This document shows, one piece after another, positions 24,354-34,030 of a stretch of 64,000 bases of DNA (within the stretch, counting starts at the first letter, position 1; the number at the start of each line of letters is the position of its first letter). A program made the translations under genes and the position numbers. This DNA is from Porogramme epimiltina (lineage: Eukaryota > Basidiomycota > Agaricomycetes > Polyporales > Polyporaceae). Below the pieces are notes generated by a model, which saw only the letters and a program-made list of their open reading frames with translations, had not been told where the DNA came from and searched no databases. The stretch lies in NCBI GenBank assembly GCA_900155495.1, contig FTLJ01000709.1:1-64000 (forward strand), given 5' to 3'.

Positions 24354-26895
24354 TCACGAGTGCTCCTGTGCGGCCGCTGGAGCGGGAACAGGCCAGTAAA
24401 GCACCGGAATGTCGAACGGCGACTCGTACGGCAGTCCATTCTCGTATATCTCGCGTAGCTGCGCCGCCATGGGATCCATGAGGGTGCGGAGCGTCGACAT
24501 GAGCGCGCTCGCAGTCATCTGCAAGCTCCACGTGCCGACGGCGCGCATGCGCCGGTGGAAGTTGGCCTGGGTGACGTGGTACGCCATCGCCTCGTACACC
24601 TTCATGCCGATGACGTCCATGAGGCCGGTCTCCCACATCTGCGCAAGGGGTCAGAAGCTGTGGCGAAGAAAACGTCGGGCAGACATACCGTCCACGAGCC
24701 GTCGAAGTCCTCGAGATCCTGGACAACTCGGCATCGAATCGGGATGAGGGTCCGGTTCGCGCTGTGGGACACCCGTCAGGACATCGCGCGGATGAAGAGA
24801 ACACGGAGCACCCACTTCATGAAGGCGACGATCGGTCTAATGAGCGCGTTGTTCACGTAACTCAGGTCGCCGGTGAACAGCGGCACGGCCGCCTTCAAGT
24901 CCCTGAACCTCAAGTCGATGTCGATCACGACCCCCGGTGCGTCCCGGCTACCCTCCATCGTCTCGTCGTTCTCGTCCGACGGCGCGCTAAGTGCCGGCCG
25001 CGCAAGTTCGCGGGTGCCGGGGATGTGGTCTGCAATGGCGTCCGCGAGCTCGCCAAGGAGTGCATTTAATGCGGGCTCCTCCGACGGGTCGCGCGGGAAC
25101 TTGATGTCGAACACTGCATCAACCTTGCCCGACGTGAGCCATGAGAACGGGCCGCCCTCCGTAGACATAGCCTGGAGATGGTCGATGTTCAAACCATCCA
25201 TCCTGAAACGAGACTAGGAGGATGTCAGGGCGATTGTCCAACAAAACCGAGAGCATATACTAACCACGCGACTCCACTTTCCATCCTTGAGATCTTGGTC
25301 GGTGGTCCTTCCAATACTCTGGGGGAGGTGGAGACTGAAGAGGCAGTTGTCGTATTGCCCAACGACGTTTTCTGCACGTAGGAAGTCGTAGAATGCCCAT
25401 TGCTTGCGGAACGTACGAATGTCGGCTCGGAAGATGGACGCAGTGAATGGTCGGAAATCGCCTGGCTGGTACACAGTAATGAGGAGGTCTTCAATTTGCA
25501 GAGACTCGAGCTCAAAGTCGCCAGGCTGGCCTTCATGGCGGAAGGCGGCTGGATCGAGCGGGTTATCCGGGTCCCATGTCACGTTGCGACGGTCTAACCG
25601 GGAATGAGACATGCTTGAGGAGCAAGTGGATATCATACGCACCAAGTACGCCCCTTACGCCTTTGATGACTGCATCCTCCACCAAACCCTTGCCGTCGAA
25701 CCATCTAGCGAAGGACAGAGTGACGTCGATAGAGTCCACGTTCAAGTCGAACATCGACCAGTTGATGTCTTCGTCCGAAAAGTCTTGAAGATCGTCTTCG
25801 TCATCGCCAGTCCTTCCGTGGTAAGAGGGATGGTTGCTGAGGTCGTAGCCAGCCGCGACCGGGTGGCCCGACTGAGCAAGAGCCCTCTGCTGCGCGTAGT
25901 AGCTGTCGGGACGGCGTGTGATGAAGACGTTCTTGAACGAGATGCGCGAGTCGCGCCATTTGGGTACAATGGCCGACTCGAATATGATGGTGATGCCTGT
26001 CTCCGCCGTGAGGTAGTCACTGAGCGCGCGCGCGATGTACTCTGCGAGTGGAAGGTTTGATGAGGAGTGCATGACGTCAATATGAAGTTGAACACACCTT
26101 GTAACCTCAAGCTATTCGCGATGGCAAATACGACAGAAAAGAAGGTCGTGCTGGGGGAGGGAATAAACGGTTAGCACATATAACGACATCGACGAGGCAA
26201 TATAGTGCGGCCAGTCGAAGAGAAGAACTATGTACTGCAGTGTGCTGCAGTATGCAAGGCACAGCAGAGCGAGCGACCTCACAAGTTGAACGCTCTCTGG
26301 CCGCCCTAACCCCACGCATAACCGAAGGCCGAGATACTCACGTTCCAACAAAAAGCCAGAGTGTCTGGCTCATAAGAAACCAGGTAAAGAAGGCAGACAT
26401 CTCGTCCGCATTGTACCTCCTGAACGAGCGGATAGTGAGCCATCGGAACCGAATGCGAGCTCGTTGCCAAAAGCCGTCAGCGGCCTTGAGGAAGTCGTCG
26501 CGAGTCGGACGTTGGAGGTGGGGGAGGGACATAGCGAGCTGTCGAAAGAAACGAGGGTATTGCTCGAGGCGGGGGTTCTCCGCGGTGCTTTTGTGTGAGA
26601 CGGAGTCCCCGTCCGTGGTAGCGGTTGATTTGGCATGGTCCTGTTCACTATTTTTCTCGAGCGACCTGCGACCTAGGTCCTCTTGGAGAAGCGGGGCGCG
26701 TACTGAGAAGTGCCTGGGAGTGACGGGAGACTTGAACGAACGTGAAGAAAGCTCAAGGCGCAGGAGGAAAGTGGGAGACGTGTAGGGGCGGGTGAAGGGG
26801 GGTTGCTGCCGGAAGAAATTGCGGATTGTGCTGTAGCGGTCGAGGGCGGCCCCCCGGCTGGAGTGCTGAAGCAGGCACCGTTTTACGCCATTCAT
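24354..26895 (-). CDS. Mitochondrial inner-membrane protein of the MDM31/MDM32 family
   Basis: Protein needed for mitochondrial shape, inheritance and phospholipid homeostasis in yeast. Exons 26895-26342, 26150-26098, 26041-25643, 25593-25265, 25213-24816, 24761-24689, 24638-24354; 696 residues. An Arg-rich N terminus (about 100 residues) suits a mitochondrial presequence. Family landmarks are RPTRDDFLKAADGFWQRARI, FRRYNADEMSAFFTW with a first membrane helix, ITIIFESAIVPKWRDSRISF, DINWSMFDLNVDSIDVTLSF and, near the end, DLEDFDGSWTMWETGLMDVI. The intron at 24762-24815 is 54 nt, in frame and holds one TGA, so unspliced mRNA would end early; removing it restores the family sequence IVAFMNANRTLIPIRC. 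Shares a 394-bp promoter region with the methyltransferase at 27290. Confidence 0.9.
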
Positions 26896-27289
26896 GAGGA
26901 CGACGTAGAGGACCGGCGCGGGGAGAGTTCCATAGAGGGAGGGGTGAGTGCGGCGGGAGGGCGAGAGGGATGCTCACGCGAGCAGATGCAAGGCAACGCG
27001 GCTGCGAAGAGTCGCGACGAGTTTGTCTCGGGCTCGTTTTCCGAAGTCCCACTCGAGTTCCAGGCTCTGTCTGAAATTCCCGCGAGAACGCTACACGTGA
27101 CCCGTAAACCGACGCGTCCCCCGAGGCGCCCGCCCGGCGCCGACATGGAGAGAAGGCACGACGGCGACCACTGCGTCGGTGGCGGCGAGCCTATCAACGT
27201 CCACAACAGCAACAACATGACGACGACAGCCCCCGTCCCCACGCGGGGTCCAGCCGCTCTCTCATCTCTCTTCCCATCCTCCCACCACC
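26896..27289. promoter_or_regulatory. Divergent promoter of MDM31/32-like and CFA-like genes
   Basis: The two start codons are 394 bp apart and face away from each other. The region is GC-rich, with no TATA box; the plus-strand leader ends TCCTCCCACCACCATG. Shared control is inferred only from the arrangement. Confidence 0.5.
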
Positions 27290-28869
27290 ATGCCCTCCCT
27301 CACCGACCGTGCTCTTGACGTTGGCTATGGCCTCCTCGACAAGGTGCTACCAGTCATACTGCGCCCGTCCGCTGATACTGACATTGTACTTCCAGGGACG
27401 TGTACCCGACTTCATTCTGAGACCTGTCATTAGGGCTCTGTGCCGCCAAAGACTCCGCGAGATTGACCATGGGTCGTTCGAAGAGAACTTCGCCGCCAAG
27501 ATGAAGTGGATCGAAGGAGTTCGCGCGAGGACCGCGATCGCCGACGTCCCCGAAAAAGCCAACGAGCAGCACTATGAGGTACGCCCTTCCAACGAGAGTA
27601 TATTCATGCTCTCAACGCACGAACTCAGGTCTCCACCGCCTTCATGTTGTCGTGCATGGGTCCTTGTGCCAAATATTCTTGTTGCTTGTATCCCACAGGA
27701 AAGGAGACCCTCGAGCAGGCGGAGGTTCTCATGCTAGAAAGCTACTGCGAGAAGGCTCAGCTCAAGGATGGGATAGATATTCTCGACCTTGGTTGCGGTA
27801 AGCCCCGCAGTTACGCAGCCCGGGCATCATCTGTCCATGTTCCTCAACCTTTTCAACGCATGTTGTAGGGTGGGGCAGTCTCTCATTGTACTTGGCGCAA
27901 AAGTACCCGAAATCGCGTATTGTCGGCCTTTCAAACTCTTCCACTCAGAAGACGCATATAGACAGCACCGCCAAGTCTCGGGGCCTCACAAATCTCGAAA
28001 TCATCACTGCAGATGTAAACACATTCGATTTCCGTGGGTCAAGACAGTACGTTTTCTACCTTCTATCTATATACCGGTGCTATAATTCTCGTTAGCTTCG
28101 ACCGCATCTTGTCTATCGAGGTATGCTCATATGGGTGTCTACATAAGGCACCGATCTCACAACTCGTGCAGATGTTCGAACACATGAAGAACTATAAAGT
28201 GCTTATGTCCAAAGTCGCATCCTGGTTGCGTCCCACAAACGGCGGTGAAGAGTCCCTCTTCTTCGTCCACATATTCTGCCATCGTACCACTCCGTACCAT
28301 TTCGAAGAGGGCGACGGGTGGATGGCGCAGACATTCTTCTCTGGTACGTAACAATGGTGCTCCATTTCAAGTCGCATACAGTCACTTAACCCAGTCCTTT
28401 AGGCGGAACGATGCCATCTCACGACCTCTTGGTACGCTCCCGCCTTATCTACCCCCAATTGCTTTCTAACTCTGACTTCGATGTCGCAGTTGTACTTCCA
28501 AGACGACCTCTCGCTCGTGAAGAGCTGGTACGTCAGCGGGCAGCACTACCAGCAAACTAGCGAGCATTGGCTCCAGCGGCAAGACGCGAACGCAAAAGCC
28601 GGGCTCGCAGAGCTCGAGAAAGACGCGGTCGCGAAGGGCCTATCGAAAGAGGAGGGCCGAAAAGCATTCTTCCGGTACGCTTCCTGTCGCATCGACCATG
28701 TACCGTGCTCACGAGACTGCAGCTTCCGTGTGTTCTACATAGCAGTAGCTGAATTCTTCGGACTGGACAAGGGCCAACAGTGAGTACTGGTTATTCGACA
28801 CGGGAGCACATCTAAGATTGTCTCCGCAGGTGGGGGGTTGGACACTATCTATTCAAGCTGAAGCACTGA
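27290..28869 (+). CDS. Cyclopropane-fatty-acid-synthase-like SAM methyltransferase
   Basis: Class I SAM-dependent methyltransferase of the CFA synthase / coclaurine N-methyltransferase group, 363 residues. Exons 27290-27343, 27396-27578, 27629-27797, 27869-28046, 28096-28120, 28172-28343, 28403-28431, 28490-28674, 28723-28779, 28830-28869. The SAM-binding motif I is ILDLGCGWGSLSLYLA with YPKSRIVGLSNS as motif II region; LEIITADVNTFDF and FDRILSIEMFEHM follow, the latter a hallmark of this group. The C terminus (FFSGGTMPSHDLL, WYVSGQHYQQT) is the lipid- or amine-binding part. Two exons are only 25 and 29 nt. A true cyclopropane synthase activity is not established for such fungal proteins; the methyl acceptor is unknown. 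Confidence 0.85.
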
Positions 28870-28950
28870 CAGTGCTCGAGGCTAAGTTCCTATTACATGT
28901 ACCGCTAGCGAGCGCAGATGCTCTCTAGAACCTGGGCCATTTCGTGGTTT

Positions 28951-29733
28951 CTATGTAGGAGTTGCTGGTACGCCATACTCTGGAGGACGGATTTGACCCT
29001 GCCAGGGTCGGGGTTCGTCCGGAGGGCTTTGAGGGCCTTCCACGCTGTTAGTTATTGGATAATCAATGGACATTCTGAACGAACCTCGAGTCCTCGGGCC
29101 TTGCGTTGAGCGAAACCCGCGTTCGCCGCCGCCGAATAAGTTCGTGTAGCAGCAGTCTTCATCATAGGGGAGGTAAAGTTCTCGGCGAATGTGTCTTTCC
29201 GTCTCTCTTGGGCGCGCAACTGTGCCTTTCACAGCGTTCAGCAGCGTACCTACACGACGAGATGAGGGCGTGCATACCGAGAGATACGTGCTCCTTGCTC
29301 TCTCCCATTCCAACGCCTTGCTGAGCTTCTGGATCACACGATCCCGCGCAGCAACTTCAGGGGTATCTGAGTATCGCCCGGCCTTGTCGTCTTCGTAAGC
29401 AGACTGCTGTTGTCGGAGGATGGCATTCGCATAGATGGCCCCTTGTCTGGAACGTAGGACTCCCAGTAGGACATTCCACAGAAGGAAACGGAGGAGCCCG
29501 GAGCTAGCCTCATATAGCCTGTTGCGAGCAGCCGTAAACCAGTCGAGGAGTTGAGCCTTGCGCGTGGTTGACAAGGGATGGCCGACCGTGAAGAAAATGA
29601 CCAGGGCGATGTGCACCAAGATAAATACTAGGGGCGAGATCCAGAATAGGAGACCTTGAGTGAGGAGGACTTGCAGTTGCCAGAGAGGGTCGATTGCGGC
29701 GTCAGAAGAGTGGCGTGCGGCGGTTGGAGACAT
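28951..29733 (-). CDS. Uncharacterised membrane protein
   Basis: Single-exon gene of 260 residues, not recognised as any named family. Residues about 18-52 form one long or two short hydrophobic helices (LLTQGLLFWISPLVFILVHI and on), followed by a basic amphipathic stretch and a second hydrophobic segment around 78-92 (LLRFLLWNVLLGVL). The rest is soluble and helical up to about residue 170, with an Arg-rich middle, then a disordered Pro-rich C terminus. Possibly a membrane-shaping or ER protein, but this is not supported by motifs. It converges with the CFA-like gene; their stops are about 80 bp apart. Confidence 0.6.
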   Translation of the reverse strand: MSPTAARHSSDAAIDPLWQLQVLLTQGLLFWISPLVFILVHIALVIFFTVGHPLSTTRKAQLLDWFTAARNRLYEASSGLLRFLLWNVLLGVLRSRQGAIYANAILRQQQSAYEDDKAGRYSDTPEVAARDRVIQKLSKALEWERARSTYLSVCTPSSRRVGTLLNAVKGTVARPRETERHIRRELYLPYDEDCCYTNLFGGGERGFRSTQGPRTRGSFRMSIDYPITNSVEGPQSPPDEPRPWQGQIRPPEYGVPATPT

Positions 29734-30421
29734 TATGTTGGCTGTTGAGGAGGATGTCGGCGGGGAGAGTGCAAGGGCGTCGGGCGACAGTCGAGCGTAG
29801 TCGAAATGGTGGCGGTATACGGAGGGGTGGACTGAGAAGTTGGAATCCTATCTTGCGCCTGTTTCTAGGACTGACATGGCGCGAACACTGGCGTTGAGGC
29901 TTGCTCGGCCGCCAAAGAGATTGAGGGGCCTAATCGATACCGTGCTCGCCTCGGGAACCGAAATGAGGAAGCTACGATTCACAGTCTCGCCGCTGCATCA
30001 GGAATTGCGAAAGGTCCTGTGAGGCCCGAATCCACCGAGTACAACACGTACCTGGTCACTTCTCGAAGGGGGCCAGGCGAACCACGGGGAGTGTGGCAAA
30101 CCATTGAGCTGCCGATATGACTGAGTAGGTCTGCCGTCCAGTTGTTGCTGCGCAGTTACGCCGATCGCGCAACCGACTATAATTTGTGTCAATTGCTCGG
30201 AAGCATAATGTGGGTCATTGGTTGCCCTCGAATTCTAATTTCGTGACCCAGAAGTGTCCGGCGATGTGCACATGGTGCTAGAATTAGATTCGACACTCCA
30301 CTCTCGGGTTTCAAGGTTTGCATATCGTGCTTCGGAACACCCTGTCTGGAGGGGTTCGTCGTTCGTACGGAACCTAGGCCTCCGGTAGACTAGAAGAAGG
30401 TGGAGTTGTGGCTGACGCAAC
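29734..30421. other. Gene-poor stretch upstream of the first NmrA-like gene
   Basis: No supported gene. A short plus-strand frame at 29876-30022 (48 residues, MARTLALRLARPP...) is open but unsupported. The start contains the promoter of the minus-strand gene ending at 29733. Confidence 0.4.
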
Positions 30422-30453
30422 GGGGTCGGTGAAGGGTCGGGCGACCCACACAC
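30422..30453 (+). repeat. Degenerate direct repeat, left copy
   Basis: GGGGTCGGTGAAGGGTCGGG followed by CGACCCACAC closely matches 32603-32633 (GGGGTCGGCGAAGGGTCGGG, then TATCCCACAC). Weaker similarity extends roughly 25 bases further upstream in both copies. The two copies flank the first NmrA-like gene in the same orientation. Their origin is unknown. Confidence 0.6.
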
Positions 30454-30975
30454 GCCGACCCGTGGCCTGTGGGGGTGTGTCGCGTCTTCTAGAACCTCTC
30501 AAGCGATTGTTCTGAGGACTAGTGGCGATGGACAGCGAAAATTTAACCGCAATGGTGGTTTCGTCGAAGTAGGACGTTAGTAAGTCGCCGAAAGCTGGGT
30601 GCACTTCTGCTAACAAATCTGAAACCTGCCTTTCTCAGACCCCGATCGGTCGTTTCATCACCGGGGTTCGGCGCCAATTTGCTCGTCTCTCTACGCTGAA
30701 GCCGCCATCCTGACATATCAAACTTGGCAAAATACATACAGACCTTTTCGCTGCGCTTATGAAAACGCTATTCTTAAGTTCTTGAATATCTGGTCCGTAA
30801 AGCTCTTTTCAATTTGCTTATAGATAATCTCAGACTTATTCATCAAGCTCCTTCAAGAATTCAGCAGGGATGCCTGACAACGTTTAGTGACCCTATTCCG
30901 TCTCGGCGAGATGAATGTGGTTTACTCAAAGTTCATCTCTGGACACTTCGCGAGTGGAACAAGGACACCGTAATG

Positions 30976-30983
30976 TATAAAAG
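30976..30983 (+). promoter_or_regulatory. TATA box of NmrA-like gene 1
   Basis: TATAAAAG, 98 bases before the ATG at 31074, followed by a CA/CT-rich leader without ATG. The second paralogue has TATAAAAAG at nearly the same distance, which supports the call. Confidence 0.65.
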
Positions 30984-31073
30984 TAGGAAGCCTGGCAGTC
31001 CTCAGACTACCAGAACTCCATCTCCTCCCCATCCACACATAACCAACACACTCAAACTCACGCGTCCTCCGCA

Positions 31074-32262
31074 ATGTCCTCTGTGAATGTGAAGACCAGC
31101 GTCAAGGCTACAGCTGTAGTCCTTGGTGGCACTGGGCTCATTGTTAGGTATCCTTGTTATAGCTTTCATGACTGACGACGTGTGATCTGATATTCTTGCA
31201 TCCCAGGGCTCTTCATCTCAAGATGCCTCTTGACTGAATACCGTACCGCATTCCCCACTGTCCGTGTCACCACTCGCGATGTCAACTCTCCCGCGGCCCG
31301 CGACCTGGCCGCCCTCGGTGCTGAAGTGCACTCCTTCAACGATCCTCTCGCCAACGTCCTCACAGGCGCGAATGTCGTCGTGAATGCCATGCCGCCACAC
31401 ATTTCAGACGAGGATAGAAAGAAGGCCGTGGCTGCGATTTCTGCTACTAGCTCCGTGAAGGTGTACTTTATGAGCGAGTTCGGAGTGTGAGTGCCTTTAC
31501 AACAGCTACGCCTAATCCCGCGCTCACGTCATGTGTTCAGTGACTATTCTCTGAACGACTTCCCTGGGTTCGAGCATCACGAGTGGCCGTTGAAACGCGT
31601 TATCACCGCCGAGTCGAACGCTGCCATGGGTGACAGAGTTAAGATCATCGCGCTCATGGTGGGCGTGTTCCTCGGCACATACAACTCGCCTTACTGTGCG
31701 TCGCGTATCCTACGCCCCGGTTTCTATCGATACCACACTGACCCGATCTTCTATTACACCAGCGCAATATCTCGGCGTCGATATCAAGAACAACACGTAC
31801 AAAACCCTTGGTGACCCGAACGCTCGCTTCTCCCTCACGGCCGAAGTGGACATCGCGCGCTCAGTGGCGCAGCTCTCTGTGCTCTCACTTGACCCAGCGA
31901 CCGCCGCGACAGTGCCCTCCGGTATTCGTGTCCAGTCCACGACGATCTCCTACGCGGACCTTGCGGAGGCCGTCGCGCGCGTGCGCGGTGTCCCACAAGC
32001 AGAAGTTGTTTCGGAAGACATCAAGGTCTTCAAAGACGGGTTGAAGGCGAACCCGTCGGACAACATCTTTGACTACCTTCGGTGAGTGGTCTGTCGCAAC
32101 TTCATGGCTTATTGAAACTGATGCATAGTCGGTCGTGATAGGGTCCTCATCGGGGAGGGGAAGATTGACTTCTCGGGCAGAAACCACAACGAGCTCATCA
32201 ACCCAGGCCAGAGCATCTGGAAGTGGAAGACTCTCGAGGAGCAGATCCGTGAGGTTGCTTAG
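31074..32262 (+). CDS. NmrA/isoflavone-reductase-like NAD(P)-binding protein 1, with damaged first splice donor
   Basis: Atypical short-chain reductase-like protein with a Rossmann fold; relatives are NmrA regulators or aryl-propenyl reductases. Motifs: VVLGGTGLIG (dinucleotide binding), VRVTTRDVN after beta-2, VKVYFMSEFGV (the SEFG motif of isoflavone-reductase types). Homology-based exons: 31074-31143, 31207-31486, about 31541-31697, about 31761-32082, about 32141-32262. The paralogue at 34031 has donor G|GTAGGT after codon 23; here the same place reads G|TTAGGT, so the expected GT is gone. The next GT (31148), paired with the AG at 31221-31222, keeps frame but drops about five residues of the first helix after the glycine motif. 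Otherwise the frame is open and conserved. It may be a functional variant or an early pseudogene. Confidence 0.75.
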
Positions 32263-32602
32263 CTAGAATGCTTAGTCGATGATCAAGTAGTTCAGTGTCG
32301 AATCCTCGCAACGAACTTCAATGTTGATTTGTTTCCCTCAACGCTGTTAGGGTGTGCCTGGTATGCTTTTCGATGTTTGTGAGACGGCTACATTCATGTC
32401 ATCACAGGGTTCGAGATGTCTGGAGTATTTCATGACGTTTATTTCAGGTAAAGTTGCAGATCGAGCTTCATTGGATAACCAAGTTATTACGTTTCATAGC
32501 AGAAGCCAAGAGCTTCTATGAAAATAGGCTTTCATCTATCGTCAGTTCTCACACGGAACACGGCTTGGACGTTCAATGGAAGAGGTGGTTTATCTGACGA
32601 AG
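32263..32602. other. 3' flank of NmrA-like gene 1
   Basis: No gene. Contains the 3' UTR of the first NmrA-like gene and leads into the direct repeat at 32603. Confidence 0.5.
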
Positions 32603-32633
32603 GGGGTCGGCGAAGGGTCGGGTATCCCACACT
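32603..32633 (+). repeat. Degenerate direct repeat, right copy
   Basis: Partner of 30422-30453, lying 37 bases before the inverted-repeat element that begins at 32671. It may be part of an older element or an insertion hotspot. Confidence 0.6.
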
Positions 32634-32670
32634 CACCGGTGCCATACGGCGGCAAACACTGCCAGCAATA

Positions 32671-33389
32671 GGGGAGGTCAAAGCTGGGATTCTGACGCGG
32701 ATTCTGGGCGGATTCTGAGAACGATTCTGAGACCAGAATCCTGACAAAATCCCGTGTCGCTCTGACCACCCCGCCAGACAACCTGATTCTGACACGATTC
32801 TGGACCGATTCGGATCCTGGGATTCCCAGTCCAAGCGAGGCAGGAGGCCCAGCCTTGGCATGTAAACGCCCTTCAGATATCTACATTTGACAGTGTATGG
32901 TCTGGTATTCAGGTATCAAGTGCAGTGGGTGGCCTGGGAGCATAGCAGAAAGCTTTCTATGTAAGCTGTGAAGTTTTCTCGTGTTTTCCAAAGTCTCCGG
33001 TGAAGACTTGATGCGTGCTTAAGGTAACTCAAACACTAAGAATAGGGCCACTTATAAGTTGAGTGTAACATACGTCTAATACTGTCGTACAGGGCTCTTT
33101 TTGTGCCCCTTACAGTTACTATTCTCGAGAAACTGATGCGAATGAAGGAAGGGAAAGCGGAATGGATGTAATTACATAATCAACCAACGGGGGCGTTGCC
33201 TTAAAAAGCATGCGGCCCAGAATCGCGAGGCTCAAAATCGTGATTCTGACGAGAGAAGCAGCTCCGGAGCTGCTTCTGCGATTCTGCGTAATTCTGCGCA
33301 ATTCTGCATAATCCGCGATTCTGGCCTCCCAGAATCACATCCAGAATCACATTCATAATCCTCGTCGAAATCCCAGCTTTGACCTCCCC
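32671..33389. mobile_element. Non-autonomous inverted-repeat (MITE-like) element flanked by TA
   Basis: The ends are GGGGAGGTCAAAGCTGGGAT and its exact reverse complement. The imperfect inverted match continues for about 69 bases (32671-32739 against 33321-33389), with GATTCTG words in register in both arms. A TA dinucleotide sits on each side (32669-32670 and 33390-33391), as expected for Tc1/mariner-type insertion. The 719-bp element has no transposase frame. Inside, GATTCTG or its complement CAGAATC occurs about a dozen times, and a perfect 24-base palindrome lies at 33254-33277. Alternative: a satellite-like foldback sequence whose TA is part of the palindrome. Confidence 0.7.
33254..33277. 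repeat. Perfect 24-base palindrome
   Basis: AGAAGCAGCTCC followed at once by its reverse complement, inside the inverted-repeat element and next to GATTCTG words. It would form a 12-bp hairpin stem without a loop, or serve as a dimer binding site. Confidence 0.8.
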
Positions 33390-33391
33390 TA

Positions 33392-33938
33392 ATCTCTTCC
33401 ACTTGGAACACCGCCTCTAGGTGCCTGCCATAGCTTTCGATTCCTCTTGAAATCGATTTCTAGAGTTGTTGGTGATTCTGTGCAACGAAGGGATAAGAAA
33501 GGTTCGCTAGGCAACCGCCACTGGTGACGACCAAGTTTGCTCACTCAGCGCCTTTCGCTGACAAATCACCATCTGAGGGTGGATCAGACGTGACGCCGAT
33601 CGGCGTCTGACTCTAGTTCAAGTTGCTTGCAGACTACATTGGGGTGTTTGTGGACACGTCACACCCTCATACGTGTGCACGTCTTTATGCCTATCTTTGT
33701 CTCTCACTTTGACTTGACACCCTTTCCGCTGATTATGAATGATTTTATATGTGAGTATTTTCGAGTCCTCTAAGTCGTAAACTTTTTCACGTTTGCTTAT
33801 TGATTTTCAGCTTATTCATCAGGTTTTCAGCCAGCCTGGTCTATAAGGTTCAGTAATACTTTGCTGTGTCAGCAACACTGTGGTTCATCCAGACCACTTC
33901 GTTGAGCGTCGGCTGAGCGCTGCAAGGAATTCATGAAA
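33392..33938. other. Intergenic upstream of NmrA-like gene 2
   Basis: No gene recognised. A small inverted repeat GACGCCGATCGGCGTC occurs at about 33592-33607. The promoter of the gene at 34031 lies at the right end. Confidence 0.5.
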
Positions 33939-33947
33939 TATAAAAAG
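33939..33947 (+). promoter_or_regulatory. TATA box of NmrA-like gene 2
   Basis: TATAAAAAG, 92 bases before the ATG at 34031, with a C/A-rich leader ending CACTCATCATG. It mirrors the box before the first paralogue; TATA promoters often go with inducible genes. Confidence 0.65.
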
Positions 33948-34030
33948 CGCAGTCGTCGCAGATGGATCATCAGACCCCAAGCAACACCCTCTCATCCGCC
34001 CCCACCTAACACATACCCACAACACTCATC

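Noticed and set aside
28951..29733. Possible reticulon or ER-shaping protein
   Set aside because: The hydrophobic segments are suggestive, but no family motif was found, so it is left uncharacterised.
29876..30022. Small 48-residue Arg-rich open frame on the plus strand
   Set aside because: No homology, no promoter signal, and it overlaps the likely promoter of the minus-strand membrane protein gene.
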